A stretch of 64,000 bases of DNA from Prolixibacteraceae bacterium UBA6029. Lineage in GTDB: Bacteria > Bacteroidota > Bacteroidia > Bacteroidales > Prolixibacteraceae. Within the stretch, counting starts at the first letter, position 1, and every line of letters starts with the position of its first letter. The stretch spans positions 41,775-105,774 of the forward strand of contig DIZL01000072.1 in NCBI GenBank assembly GCA_002429385.1, written 5' to 3'. Below the pieces are notes generated by a model. The model did no database searches, was not told the origin of the DNA, and was given only the letters and a program-made list of their open reading frames with translations. Positions 43,846 to 52,742 of the stretch are shown here, in pieces. Both the position numbers and the translations under genes were made by a program.

Positions 43846-44838
43846 TTATTCCTTATCAAGTTTATATTTACTGATATCCATCCCGAACGTCAAATTCAAA
43901 CTCACCAATAAATCGTCGAGTTCGGTGAGTGATTTTTTACCGAAATTACGGAATTTGAGCAAATCGTTACGATTGTATGTAACCAGTTCACCCAACGTTT
44001 CAACATCGGCAGCCTTCAGGCAGTTCAAAGCACGAACTGAAAGATCCATGTCGACCAGTTTGGTTTTCAAGAGCTGGCGCATATGCAGAACTTCCTCATC
44101 AAACTCTTCGTTTGCAAATTTCTCATCCGAATCAATGGTTATTTTTTCGTCAGAGAAGAGCATGAAGTGATAAATCAGAATTTTTGCAGCTTCTTTCAAT
44201 GCATCTTTGGGATGAATTGAACCATCGGTAGTGATTTCGAAAACTAACTTTTCGTAGTCTGTTTTTTGCTCGACACGATAATTCTCGATTGCATATTTCA
44301 CATTTTTGATAGGCGTGAAAATTGAATCGATCGGAATGACTCCAAACTCAGCATCAATCGGCTTGTTTTCACCGCTTGGGACATAACCGCGACCTTTATT
44401 GATGGTAATATCCATCACTAATTTCACTTCATGCTCCATCCGGCAAATTATTAATTCCGGATTTAAAACACGGAAGCCGGTCATAAATTTATTAATATCA
44501 CCCGCAGTAAATGTATCCTGCCCTGTTATTGAAATTGAAACTTTCTCGTTATCAAAATCTTCAACTTCACGTTTAAACCGTATCTGCTTCAGGTTAAGGA
44601 TGATTTCAGTAACATCTTCCATCACGCCTTTAACAGTAGCAAATTCATGGTCAACTTTATCAATTTTGACAGTTGTGATTGCATAACCTTCCAAAGAGGA
44701 TAACAGAATTCTTCGTAGGGCATTACCAATCGTAATACCGTAACCTGGTTCCAATGGACGGAATTCAAATTTACCGTACTTCTCATCGGTTTCAACCATT
44801 ATAACTTTGTCGGGTTTCTGGAACGCTAATATTGCCAT
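43846..44838 (-). CDS. rpoA: RNA polymerase alpha subunit
   Basis: 330 residues. N-terminal dimerisation domain ('FEFRPLEPGYGITIGNALRRILLSSLEGYAIT', block GYGITIGNALRRILLSSLEG) and C-terminal HhH domain ('LSVRALNCLKAADVETLGELV', 'FGKKSLTELDDLL') that contacts promoters and activators. Lies between rpsD and rplQ as usual. Confidence 0.98.
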   Translation of the reverse strand: MAILAFQKPDKVIMVETDEKYGKFEFRPLEPGYGITIGNALRRILLSSLEGYAITTVKIDKVDHEFATVKGVMEDVTEIILNLKQIRFKREVEDFDNEKVSISITGQDTFTAGDINKFMTGFRVLNPELIICRMEHEVKLVMDITINKGRGYVPSGENKPIDAEFGVIPIDSIFTPIKNVKYAIENYRVEQKTDYEKLVFEITTDGSIHPKDALKEAAKILIYHFMLFSDEKITIDSDEKFANEEFDEEVLHMRQLLKTKLVDMDLSVRALNCLKAADVETLGELVTYNRNDLLKFRNFGKKSLTELDDLLVSLNLTFGMDISKYKLDKE

Positions 44839-44857
44839 AATAATACTGAGTAATTGA

Positions 44858-45466
44858 TTATTTAGAATACAACTCTACAATAAGTTGTTCTTTAATGTTT
44901 TCAGGAATTTCTGCTCTTTCAGGACGGTTTAAATATTTACCTACCAATTGAGAATTATCCCATTCCAACCATGCAAATTTACTATAACGACGCGAGTTTA
45001 GCGAAGCTGTAATTACTTCCAGTGATTTTGATTTTTCACGAACACCAACAACGTCACCAGGACGTAAATGATATGATGGAATATTAACTACTTCGCCATT
45101 TACTGTCATGTGTTTGTGAGAAACCAACTGACGGGCAGCAGAGCGGGTAGGAGCAATTCCTAAACGGAATACCACATTATCCAAACGCGCTTCGAGCAGT
45201 TGTAACAGAACTTCACCGGTTACGCCCTTAGAGGCAGATGCTTTTTTAAACAAATTAGAGAATTGTCTTTCCAAAATACCATACATGTATTTTGCTTTTT
45301 GTTTCTCTTTTAATTGTGTACCGTATTCAGACTTTTTACGTCTGCGGCTAGCTAAACCGTGAACTCCTGGTGGAAAATTCTTCTTTTCAAGTACTTTGTC
45401 AGGTCCGAAAATTGGTTCACCAAATTTCCGGGCGATTCTGGATTGTGGTCCTCTATATCTTGCCAT
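44858..45466 (-). CDS. rpsD: 30S ribosomal protein S4
   Basis: 202 residues: MARYRGPQSRIARKFGEPI at the start and the S4 RNA-binding motif 'RLDNVVFRLGIAPTRSAARQLVSHKHMTVNGE'. No zinc-binding Cys cluster, so a C-minus form. S4 nucleates 16S rRNA assembly and in many bacteria represses this operon. Confidence 0.98.
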   Translation of the reverse strand: MARYRGPQSRIARKFGEPIFGPDKVLEKKNFPPGVHGLASRRRKKSEYGTQLKEKQKAKYMYGILERQFSNLFKKASASKGVTGEVLLQLLEARLDNVVFRLGIAPTRSAARQLVSHKHMTVNGEVVNIPSYHLRPGDVVGVREKSKSLEVITASLNSRRYSKFAWLEWDNSQLVGKYLNRPERAEIPENIKEQLIVELYSK

Positions 45467-45486
45467 TTCTGTCTTAATTAATTAGA

Positions 45487-45876
45487 TTAAACACGTCTCC
45501 TTTTAGCAGGACGACAGCCATTGTGTGGTAGTGGGGTAACGTCAACAATTTCACTTACCTGAATGCCAACGCTGCTGATGGCGCGAATAGCAGATTCACG
45601 ACCATTGCCCGGACCTTTTACATATACTTTCACTTTCCGTAATCCAAGATCATATGCAGTCTTGGCACATTCTTCAGAAGCCACCTGAGCAGCGTAGGGA
45701 GTGTTCTTTTTTGAACCTCTGAATCCTTTTTTACCGGCAGACGACCACGAAATAACTTCACCATTACCATTGGTCAACGACACAATGATGTTATTGAATG
45801 AAGAGTGAATGTGTGCCTGTCCGATTGCTTCAACGATTACAACTCGTTTCTTTGTAGAACCAGTCTTTTTTGCCAT
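45487..45876 (-). CDS. rpsK: 30S ribosomal protein S11
   Basis: 129 residues with 'AHIHSSFNNIIVSLTNGNGEVISWSSAGKKGFRGSKKNTPYAAQ' (block NGEVISWSSAGKKGFRGSKK) and 'VTPLPHNGCRPAKRRRV' at the end. Platform protein near the mRNA exit. 20 bp before rpsD. Confidence 0.98.
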   Translation of the reverse strand: MAKKTGSTKKRVVIVEAIGQAHIHSSFNNIIVSLTNGNGEVISWSSAGKKGFRGSKKNTPYAAQVASEECAKTAYDLGLRKVKVYVKGPGNGRESAIRAISSVGIQVSEIVDVTPLPHNGCRPAKRRRV

Positions 45877-45890
45877 AATTCAAATATCAA

Positions 45891-46268
45891 TTATTTAGTG
45901 GCTTTTTTCTTATTAGCAACTGTTTTTCTCTTTCCTTTACGTGTACGGGCATTATTTTTAGTGCTCTGTCCACGAACAGGTAATCCAACACGATGACGAA
46001 TTCCACGGTAGCAACCGATATCCATCAAACGTTTAATATTCATCTGAGTTTCAGAACGTAATTCTCCTTCAACCTTGATGCTTCCACTGATAGCTGCACG
46101 AATCGCAGCCAGATGATCATCAGTCCAATCCTGAACTTTGATGTTTTTGTCAACGCCGGCTTTTTCGAGGAGGGTTACAGAAAGATTGCGACCAATACCG
46201 TAAATATAGGTTAATGCTATCTCACCTCTCTTATTGTTGGGGATGTCAACACCACTTATACGAGCCAT
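45891..46268 (-). CDS. rpsM: 30S ribosomal protein S13
   Basis: 125 residues: MARISGVDIPNNKRGEIALT, 'CYRGIRHRVGLPVRGQSTKNNARTRKG' (block GLPVRGQSTKNNARTRKG). Contacts tRNA and L5 at the subunit head. 14 bp before rpsK. Confidence 0.98.
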   Translation of the reverse strand: MARISGVDIPNNKRGEIALTYIYGIGRNLSVTLLEKAGVDKNIKVQDWTDDHLAAIRAAISGSIKVEGELRSETQMNIKRLMDIGCYRGIRHRVGLPVRGQSTKNNARTRKGKRKTVANKKKATK

Positions 46269-46296
46269 AAAATAAATTTTTTACAAAGTTAATTAA

Positions 46297-46413
46297 TTAT
46301 CCCTGACGTTGTTTGTACTTAGGATTTTTTTTGTTAATCACATACAAACGGCCTTTCCTGCGTACTATTTTGCAGTCGGCGCTACGTTTTTTAATGGATG
46401 CTCTTACTTTCAT
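46297..46413 (-). CDS. rpmJ: 50S ribosomal protein L36
   Basis: 38 residues, too short for most gene callers: MKVRASIKKRSADCKIVRRK then GRLYVINKKNPKYKQRQG and TAA at 46297. Only one Cys remains of the CxxC...CxxxxH zinc site, so it is the zinc-independent form. It fills the space between infA and rpsM exactly as in other Bacteroidota. Confidence 0.95.
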   Translation of the reverse strand: MKVRASIKKRSADCKIVRRKGRLYVINKKNPKYKQRQG

Positions 46414-46424
46414 TATTTTGTGCT

Positions 46425-46646
46425 TTAGTTTTTATATCTAAAAGAAATTCTTCCTTTTGTCAAGTCGTATGGCGACATTTCAACTTTCACTTTATCACCT
46501 GGTAAAATTTTGATGTAATGCATCCGCATTTTACCCGAAATATGTGCTGTAATGATATGCCCATTTTCCAATTCAACCCTGAACATTGCATTCGATAATG
46601 ATTCAATGATTGTTCCGTCTTGTTCTATTGAAGACTGTTTTGCCAT
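46425..46646 (-). CDS. infA: Translation initiation factor IF-1
   Basis: 73 residues, OB fold: 'GTIIESLSNAMFRVELENGHIITAHISGKMRMHYIKILPGDKV' (block AMFRVELENGHIITAHISGK). It blocks the A site during initiation. First gene after a ~200-bp gap where map would be expected, with a TAGTTTTG box upstream. Confidence 0.97.
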   Translation of the reverse strand: MAKQSSIEQDGTIIESLSNAMFRVELENGHIITAHISGKMRMHYIKILPGDKVKVEMSPYDLTKGRISFRYKN

Positions 46647-46750
46647 AAATATAGTCTAATTATCTAGTAATTTGGTGTTTATATTCTAAATACGATTCAG
46701 GTCTAAACACCGGAACGATATATTAACTAATTTTTTTCTGATAAAGCTGG

Positions 46751-46758
46751 CAAAACTA
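46751..46758 (-). promoter_or_regulatory. Possible internal promoter before infA (-7 box)
   Basis: TAGTTTTG on the minus strand, ~105 bp before infA, in the only sizeable gap of the spc-alpha region. No good -33 box. Confidence 0.35.
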
Positions 46759-46845
46759 CAAGAATTGCCTGATTTATTCACTTATTTATGAATTAAATTC
46801 AACAAGTTTAGAACTTTCATCAACCAAGACAAAAATGCCTGGTAA

Positions 46846-48189
46846 TTAATATGCTGCAGCTCCACCTCCGGTACGACCTTTGATCCGGCCTGATTTCATC
46901 AAACCATCATAATGACGCATCAAGAGATGACTCTCAATTTGCTGTAATGTATCCAATACAACTCCAACAAGAATCAACAAAGATGTTCCCCCAAAGAAAT
47001 AAGCGAACTGTTGATTAATCCCGGCAATCATAGCAAATGTAGGCAGAATCGTAATTATCCCCAAAAATACAGATCCGGGAAGAGTGATTCTGGACATGAC
47101 GGTATCAAGAAATTCAACTGTCTTTTTCCCTGGTTTTACGCCAGGAATAAATCCACCATTTTTCTTCATATCTTCTGCCATCTGCAATGGATTTACCGTA
47201 ATTGCGGTGTAGAAATAGGTAAAAATGATTACAAGCAAAAACTGAGTAAGATTATACCATATTCCCAAGTGATTAGTAAATGCAGCAGCAAAACCACTTA
47301 AACTATCCGACTTGGCAAAACCAACTAAGGTAATTGGAATAAACATGATTGCCTGAGCAAAAATAATAGGCATAACTCCGGCAGCATTCACTTTCAAAGG
47401 AATATACTGACGAACTCCACCATATTGTTTGTTCCCTACAATACGTTTAGCATATTGTACCGGTATTTTACGTGTTCCCTGAACAAGTAAAATTGCAGCC
47501 ATAAATACTACGATCAATACAACAAACTCTAACAGAAACATTACCATTCCTCCACCTTGCTGTTCGATACGCGAAATAAATTCAGCCACAACAGAATGAG
47601 GTAAACGGGCAATAATACCGATCATGATTATCAGTGAAATACCATTTCCAATCCCTTTATCAGTAATACGTTCACCGAGCCACATCACGAACATCGAACC
47701 GGCAGTTAATATGACGGTTGAAGTAAATGTAAAGGCGACTCCGGTAATCGCAAAAGCTGTTGCAGGTAATTGTGCATGTAGATTAACCAAATAAGCAGGT
47801 GCCTGAAATAACAGGATAACAACTGTCAGATAACGGGTTAGCTGGTTTATTTTACGGGTTCCTGATTCACCCTCTTTTTGTAACCGCTGGAAATAAGGTA
47901 CCGCAATACCTAACAACTGAATTACAATTGAGGCCGATATATAAGGCATTATCCCTAAAGCAAAAACAGAAGCTTTAGAGAATGCACCCCCTGAGAACAT
48001 ATCCAACAATCCGAGCAACCCGCCGGAAGTTTGATTTTTAAGTTGAGTCAGCTGAGCTGGATCAACTCCTGGCAATGAAACATACGAACCTAAACGATAG
48101 ATTAAAATTAAGAACAAAGTGATCCCCAACCGGGATCTCAGGTCTTCAATTTTATATATATTCTTTAGGGTTTCAATAAACTTTTTCAT
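46846..48189 (-). CDS. secY: Preprotein translocase subunit SecY
   Basis: 447 residues with ten TM helices. 'RLGSYVSLPGVDP', the plug region after it, 'PYISASIVIQLL' and 'RYLTVVILLFQAP' are typical SecY blocks. Forms the SecYEG channel in the inner membrane. Its start overlaps the rplO stop by one base. Confidence 0.98.
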   Translation of the reverse strand: MKKFIETLKNIYKIEDLRSRLGITLFLILIYRLGSYVSLPGVDPAQLTQLKNQTSGGLLGLLDMFSGGAFSKASVFALGIMPYISASIVIQLLGIAVPYFQRLQKEGESGTRKINQLTRYLTVVILLFQAPAYLVNLHAQLPATAFAITGVAFTFTSTVILTAGSMFVMWLGERITDKGIGNGISLIIMIGIIARLPHSVVAEFISRIEQQGGGMVMFLLEFVVLIVVFMAAILLVQGTRKIPVQYAKRIVGNKQYGGVRQYIPLKVNAAGVMPIIFAQAIMFIPITLVGFAKSDSLSGFAAAFTNHLGIWYNLTQFLLVIIFTYFYTAITVNPLQMAEDMKKNGGFIPGVKPGKKTVEFLDTVMSRITLPGSVFLGIITILPTFAMIAGINQQFAYFFGGTSLLILVGVVLDTLQQIESHLLMRHYDGLMKSGRIKGRTGGGAAAY

Positions 48190-48641
48190 CAGTTTAAGAG
48201 TATTTCAGTGGTTCCTTCTAATTTTTCAATGGTCTCTTTAGCTCTTTTAGAAAAAGCATGAGCTTTAACTTCCAATTTAAGGGTCAATACTCCATCTCCC
48301 AGAATCTTCACTTTATCCCTTTTTGAAGCCATACCAGCTTCGACTAAAGTATTAGTATCAATAGTAGTCAGGTTTAATGTCTCAGCCAATTCCTGAATTG
48401 TATCAAGATTGATTGCTTTAAACTCTTTTCTGTTGATATTTTTAAAACCAAATTTAGGCACAGCACGCTGTAAAGGCATCTGACCACCTTCGAAACCACG
48501 ACGGCTTTTATAGCCTGATCTCGATTTGGCTCCCTTGTTCCCTTTGGTAGAAGTGCCTCCATGACCGGAACCCTGTCCTCGGCCAATTCGCTTTACGCTC
48601 TTTGTTGAACCTTCAGCAGGTTTAAGATTACTTAAATCCAT
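48189..48641 (-). CDS. rplO: 50S ribosomal protein L15
   Basis: 150 residues: MDLSNLKPAEGSTKSVKRIG, 'GRGQGSGHGGTSTKGNKGAKSRSG' (block GQGSGHGGTSTKGNKGAKS) and 'FEGGQMPLQRAVPKFGF'. Late-assembly protein of the large subunit. Confidence 0.98.
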   Translation of the reverse strand: MDLSNLKPAEGSTKSVKRIGRGQGSGHGGTSTKGNKGAKSRSGYKSRRGFEGGQMPLQRAVPKFGFKNINRKEFKAINLDTIQELAETLNLTTIDTNTLVEAGMASKRDKVKILGDGVLTLKLEVKAHAFSKRAKETIEKLEGTTEILLN

Positions 48642-48661
48642 ATTTCTTGATCTTAATAAGT

Positions 48662-48841
48662 TTAAACTTCTTCAAAAATTACGAGATGGTGCAATTTATT
48701 CACCATCCCCATAATTTGTGGAGTTACTTCGTGTACCACTGAATGGTTAAGTTTTTTGATTCCCAACGCAATAAGTGTAGCTTTCTGCGTTTTATCAGAA
48801 CCAATCTGACTTTTTATTTGTGTAATTTTTATCTTAGCCAT
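48662..48841 (-). CDS. rpmD: 50S ribosomal protein L30
   Basis: 59 residues, read by hand: MAKIKITQIKSQIGSDKTQK, ATLIALGIKKLNHSVVHEVT, PQIMGMVNKLHHLVIFEEV, stop at 48662. The 'LGIKKLNHSV' and 'MVNKLHHLV' positions match L30. 6 bp after rpsE and 20 bp before rplO. Confidence 0.96.
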   Translation of the reverse strand: MAKIKITQIKSQIGSDKTQKATLIALGIKKLNHSVVHEVTPQIMGMVNKLHHLVIFEEV

Positions 48842-48847
48842 AATGTC

Positions 48848-49363
48848 TTATCCATTAAATACTTTATCCAAAGTTACACCACGGTGTTCAGCAACAGTAT
48901 GTGCATCGCGAAGTTCGAGAAGCGCAGCCATGGTTGCTTTTACCAGGTTGTGTGGGTTTGATGATCCTTTTGATTTGGCAAGGATGTTATGAATACCAAC
49001 ACTTTCGAGTACTGAGCGCATAGCACCACCGGCTTTTACACCGGTACCTGATGTGGCTGGTTTTAAAAATACACGGGCACCACCAAATTTAGCTTCCTGT
49101 TCGTGAGGTATTGTACCGTTATGAACCGGAACCTTTACCAGGTTCTTTTTCGCTGCATCAACACCTTTCGAAATTGCGGTGGTTACTTCGCTGGCTTTAC
49201 CGAGGCCCCAGCCTACGATGCCATCTTCGTTACCAACAACCACGATAGCTGAGAAGCTAAATGTTCTACCTCCTTTGGTTACTTTAGTAACACGGTTAAT
49301 AGCTACTAACCGGTCTTTCAGTTCCAGATCACTGGTTTTTACTTTTCTGATATCTCCTGTCAT
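48848..49363 (-). CDS. rpsE: 30S ribosomal protein S5
   Basis: 171 residues: 'RLVAINRVTKVTKGGRTFSFSAIVVVGNEDG' (block VTKVTKGGRTFSFSAIVVVG) and 'PATSGTGVKAGGAMRSVLESVGI'. Takes part in decoding fidelity and mRNA unwinding. Confidence 0.98.
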   Translation of the reverse strand: MTGDIRKVKTSDLELKDRLVAINRVTKVTKGGRTFSFSAIVVVGNEDGIVGWGLGKASEVTTAISKGVDAAKKNLVKVPVHNGTIPHEQEAKFGGARVFLKPATSGTGVKAGGAMRSVLESVGIHNILAKSKGSSNPHNLVKATMAALLELRDAHTVAEHRGVTLDKVFNG

Positions 49364-49368
49364 AACGA

Positions 49369-49725
49369 TTAAAATTTAAGGCCACCTTCACGGGCAGCAT
49401 CAGCTAATTGTTTAATTCTTCCGTGATATAAATAACCATTCCGATCGAATACAACAGCGGATATTCCGGCAGCAACTGCTTTTGCAGCAATTGCTTTACC
49501 AACTTTTTCAGCCATTTCGGTTTTGGTACCCTCGGCACCTGCGAAATCTTTAGTAAGTGAAGATACCGCCATCAGAGTTTTTCCTGTAAGGTCATCAATC
49601 AACTGAGCATAAATCTGCTTGTTGCTTCTGAAAACATTCAAACGTGGTCTTTCGGCAGTTCCGTTAACAATTTTACGGATTCTCTTCTTAATTCTATATC
49701 TTCTTTCTTGCTTCGTTAAAGCCAT
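49369..49725 (-). CDS. rplR: 50S ribosomal protein L18
   Basis: 118 residues: 'RRYRIKKRIRKIVNGTAERPRLNVFRSNKQIYAQLIDD' (block AERPRLNVFRSNKQIYAQLI) and 'VFDRNGYLYHGRIKQLADAAREGGLKF'. Binds 5S rRNA. 5 bp before rpsE. Confidence 0.98.
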   Translation of the reverse strand: MALTKQERRYRIKKRIRKIVNGTAERPRLNVFRSNKQIYAQLIDDLTGKTLMAVSSLTKDFAGAEGTKTEMAEKVGKAIAAKAVAAGISAVVFDRNGYLYHGRIKQLADAAREGGLKF

Positions 49726-49740
49726 GGTTTTAAAATTTTA

Positions 49741-50298
49741 CTATTTAGCACCTGCTGATTTACCGGCTTTGCGCCTAATAACTTCACCAACAAATTTAAC
49801 ACCTTTTCCTTTGTAAGGCTCAGGTTTCCTGAAGGATCTGATTTTAGCCGCAATGTGTCCAATTAGTTGTTTATCACAGCTCTTCAGAGTTACAATCGGG
49901 TTACTACGTTTATCACTTTTTGCCTCAACTGTTACTTCTGAAGGAAGCTGCAGGTAAGTATGATGTGAATAACCTAAAACCAAATCGAGAACCTGACCAT
50001 CGTTTTCAGCACGATAACCAACACCCACCAATTCAAGTTTTAATTCGTAACCTTTTGAAACACCAATCACCATGTTGTTGATCAGCGAACGGTAAAGGCC
50101 ATGAATGGCACGGTGTTTCTTTTCATCTGAAGGACGAATAACCGTTAAGGTGTTCCCTTCAAGAGTGAAAGTGATTTCAGGATCAACCTGTTGTGTAAGT
50201 TCACCAAGTGGTCCCTTTACCGTAACCAGATTTGAATCGGTTACCGTAAATTTCACTCCAGCTGGTATTTCAATGGGTAGTTTACCTATCCTTGACAT
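49741..50298 (-). CDS. rplF: 50S ribosomal protein L6
   Basis: 185 residues from ATG 50298 (MSRIGKLPIEIPAGVKFTVT), preceded by a strong AGGAGG-type site (CTAGGAGGAATAAGA). An in-frame ATG 48 bp upstream would overlap rpsH and add non-family residues, so it was rejected. 'PEPYKGKGVKFVGEVIRRKAGKSAG' at the end is the L6 signature. Confidence 0.97.
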   Translation of the reverse strand: MSRIGKLPIEIPAGVKFTVTDSNLVTVKGPLGELTQQVDPEITFTLEGNTLTVIRPSDEKKHRAIHGLYRSLINNMVIGVSKGYELKLELVGVGYRAENDGQVLDLVLGYSHHTYLQLPSEVTVEAKSDKRSNPIVTLKSCDKQLIGHIAAKIRSFRKPEPYKGKGVKFVGEVIRRKAGKSAGAK

Positions 50299-50314
50299 TC
50301 TTATTCCTCCTAGA

Positions 50315-50722
50315 TTAATAAACGTAACATAAGACTTCACCGCCAATGCCTAATTCCCGAGCTTCTTTGTCGGTAATTACACCTTTGGATGTTGAAATTA
50401 CTGCAATTCCCAAACCGTTGAGTACACGTGGTATACTATCGGTGTGGCAATATTTACGTAAACCAGGTTTACTTATTCTTTTGATTGCCTTGATAGCAGG
50501 AATGCGTGTCTCTGGATTATATTTCAACGCAATTTTTATGTTGCCCTGAAAGTTCACTTCTTCCTCAAACTTATAGTTGAGGATATATCCTTTATCTTTC
50601 AAAATTTTGGTAATTTCTTTCTTGATATTGGATGCAGGAATATCAACAACACGATGTTTTGCCTTTTGGGCATTTCTGATTCGTGTCAGATAATCTGCTA
50701 TTGGATCTGTAATTTTGCTCAT
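50315..50722 (-). CDS. rpsH: 30S ribosomal protein S8
   Basis: 135 residues: MSKITDPIADYLTRIRNAQK and 'VISTSKGVITDKEARELGIGGEVLCYVY'. Central 16S rRNA binder; in E. coli also the translational repressor of this operon. Confidence 0.98.
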   Translation of the reverse strand: MSKITDPIADYLTRIRNAQKAKHRVVDIPASNIKKEITKILKDKGYILNYKFEEEVNFQGNIKIALKYNPETRIPAIKAIKRISKPGLRKYCHTDSIPRVLNGLGIAVISTSKGVITDKEARELGIGGEVLCYVY

Positions 50723-50739
50723 TACTTCTTAATTAGATA

Positions 50740-51009
50740 TTACCAACTTGCTTTTTTAACACCCGGAATGAGACCAGAAGAAGCCATTTCTCTGAAATTG
50801 ATCCTGCTGACACCGAATTGACGCATATATCCTTTCGGACGCCCGGTTAATTTGCATCTGTTATGCATACGAATACGGGAAGAGTTCTTAGGCAACTTCT
50901 GCAGACCGACAGAATCACCTTCTGCCTTAAGCTTGGCCCTTTTTTCGGCATATTTTTCAACAAGTTTTGCTCTTTTTACTTCACGAGCTTTCATTGATTC
51001 CTTAGCCAT
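50740..51009 (-). CDS. rpsN: 30S ribosomal protein S14 (zinc-independent, C-minus)
   Basis: 89 residues: MAKESMKAREVKRAKLVEKY and 'RIRMHNRCKLTGRPKGYMRQFGVSRINFREMAS' (block GRPKGYMRQFGVSRINFREM). The single Cys shows the long, zinc-free paralogue. Confidence 0.98.
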   Translation of the reverse strand: MAKESMKAREVKRAKLVEKYAEKRAKLKAEGDSVGLQKLPKNSSRIRMHNRCKLTGRPKGYMRQFGVSRINFREMASSGLIPGVKKASW

Positions 51010-51012
51010 AAC

Positions 51013-51570
51013 TTAAATCTTTTTAGCATTTTTAAACGGTAAACCTAACTCTTTCAATAATGCGTAGCCTTCTTCATCTGATTCAGCTGAAGTAACGAAA
51101 GTAATATTCATTCCGTTAATACGGGTAACTTTATCCATTACGATTTCAGGGAAGATAATCTGTTCAGGAATTCCCAGAGTATAATTACCCCTTCCATCCA
51201 TTTTACCTTCTATTCCTTTGAAATCACGGATTCGGGGAAGAGACACACTGATTAAACGATCAAGGAATTCATACATGCGTTCTCTGCGTAGGGTAACACG
51301 AACCCCAATAGGCATCTTTTTCCTTAGTTTGAAGTTAGAAATGTCCTTCTTAGATTTGGTTTGGACTGCCTTTTGACCGGCGATATTTGTAATCTCATCT
51401 GTTGCGACTTCGATTAACTTTTTATCGGCGATAGCAGCTCCAACTCCCTGGTTGATGACAATCTTATCTAACTTTGGTGCCTGCATGTGGTTTTTGTAGG
51501 AAAATTCCTTCACCAATGCGGGTACAACTTCGTCTTTGTATTTTTTCTTAAGTGTTGGTACGTAAGCCAT
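51013..51570 (-). CDS. rplE: 50S ribosomal protein L5
   Basis: 185 residues: 'PTLKKKYKDEVVPALVKEFSYKNHMQAPKLDKIVINQGVG' (block NHMQAPKLDKIVINQGVG) and 'MPIGVRVTLRRERMYEFLDRLI'. Binds 5S rRNA and P-site tRNA. Its start overlaps the rplX stop by one base. Confidence 0.98.
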   Translation of the reverse strand: MAYVPTLKKKYKDEVVPALVKEFSYKNHMQAPKLDKIVINQGVGAAIADKKLIEVATDEITNIAGQKAVQTKSKKDISNFKLRKKMPIGVRVTLRRERMYEFLDRLISVSLPRIRDFKGIEGKMDGRGNYTLGIPEQIIFPEIVMDKVTRINGMNITFVTSAESDEEGYALLKELGLPFKNAKKI

Positions 51571-51893
51571 TACTTAATCTCCTCTCCTGATTTAATAGAA
51601 TAACGAACTAATTTACCTTTATCATTCAGCTTCCTTCCAATACGAGTAGGTTTCCCAGTTTTAGGATCCTTGTTCATAAGGTTAGAAATGTGGATGGGTG
51701 CTTCCTTCTCCACAATACCTCCCTGCGGATGAGCCGCGTTCGGTTTTGTGTGTTTTTTAACCATATTAACACCTTCCACAATAGCTTTCTCGGTAGCTCT
51801 GATTACTTCAAGCACTTTACCTTCCCGTCCTTTGTAATTGCCGGCAATTACAAAAACAGCGTCGCCTTTTTTTATGTGTAATTTTTTCTGCAT
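51570..51893 (-). CDS. rplX: 50S ribosomal protein L24
   Basis: 107 residues from ATG 51893 (MQKKLHIKKGDAVFVIAGNY), where family similarity begins. An in-frame ATG at 51911 overlapping the rplN stop would add MHKIKE; both starts are possible. KOW motif 'GDAVFVIAGNYKGREGKVLEV', then 'GGIVEKEAPIHISNLM'. Early assembly initiator of the large subunit. Confidence 0.95.
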   Translation of the reverse strand: MQKKLHIKKGDAVFVIAGNYKGREGKVLEVIRATEKAIVEGVNMVKKHTKPNAAHPQGGIVEKEAPIHISNLMNKDPKTGKPTRIGRKLNDKGKLVRYSIKSGEEIK

Positions 51894-51910
51894 CTCTTTG
51901 ATTTTATGCA

Positions 51911-52276
51911 TTAAAGTACTTCAGGAGCAAGTGAAATAATCTTCATGTTTTGATCACGAAGTTCTCTTGCCACGGGTCCGAATATACGAGTTCCGCGCAT
52001 TTCACCAGTGTTGTTCAGTAAAACTACAGCGTTATCATCAAAACGGATATATGATCCATCAGGACGACGAACTTCTTTGGTCGTACGAACAATAATTGCT
52101 TTAGAAACGGCTCCTTTTTTCATGTCACTTCCCGCTATAGCACTTTTAACTGTTACTACAATGGTATCGCCTAATGAAGCATAGCGCTTTCTTGTTCCGC
52201 CTAATACGCGAATACAAAGCACTTCTTTTGCCCCACTATTATCGGCAACGGTACATCTTGATTCCTGTTGTATCAT
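51911..52276 (-). CDS. rplN: 50S ribosomal protein L14
   Basis: 121 residues: MIQQESRCTVADNSGAKEVL, 'GDTIVVTVKSAI' and 'NTGEMRGTRIFGPVARELRD'. Two bp after rpsQ. Confidence 0.98.
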   Translation of the reverse strand: MIQQESRCTVADNSGAKEVLCIRVLGGTRKRYASLGDTIVVTVKSAIAGSDMKKGAVSKAIIVRTTKEVRRPDGSYIRFDDNAVVLLNNTGEMRGTRIFGPVARELRDQNMKIISLAPEVL

Positions 52277-52278
52277 GA

Positions 52279-52536
52279 TTACTTAGCTCTTTCTATGATT
52301 TCCACTAATCTCCAACATTTCTGTTTACTGATTGGTCGTGTTTCCATGATCTTCACAGTATCGCCGATGTTGCAGCTGTTCTTTTCATCGTGGGCGTAGA
52401 ACTTGGAAGTTTTGTTGACGAATTTTCCATAAATGGGATGTTTTTCCTTGCGCTTTTCAGCCACAACGATGGTGCATTCCATTTTGTTACTCACAACAAC
52501 TCCAACACGCTCCTTTCTTAGATTTCTTTCTTCCAT
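52279..52536 (-). CDS. rpsQ: 30S ribosomal protein S17
   Basis: 85 residues: 'LRKERVGVVVSNKMECTIVV' and 'HDEKNSCNIGDTVKIMETRPISKQKCWRLV' (block GDTVKIMETRPISKQKCWRL). Confidence 0.98.
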   Translation of the reverse strand: MEERNLRKERVGVVVSNKMECTIVVAEKRKEKHPIYGKFVNKTSKFYAHDEKNSCNIGDTVKIMETRPISKQKCWRLVEIIERAK

Positions 52537-52538
52537 TA

Positions 52539-52742
52539 CTAACTCTGTTTTGCGTTAATTTCCCTTTGATGTAGAATGGTTTTTAGGCGTGCAATATTTC
52601 TCCTGGCAATCACAATCACTTTTGGATTGTCAAGAGGTGAAATTGCATGGTTCATCTTCATCCGTAATAAGGAATCCTGCTCCGTCTGAACTCTTTCCAG
52701 AATCTCAGCCTTGGATAATTCTTTAATTTCTGATGTCTTCAT
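52539..52742 (-). CDS. rpmC: 50S ribosomal protein L29
   Basis: 67 residues: MKTSEIKELSKAEILERVQT and 'IARRNIARLKTILHQREI'. Sits near the peptide exit, where trigger factor docks. Overlaps the rplP stop by one base. Confidence 0.97.
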   Translation of the reverse strand: MKTSEIKELSKAEILERVQTEQDSLLRMKMNHAISPLDNPKVIVIARRNIARLKTILHQREINAKQS

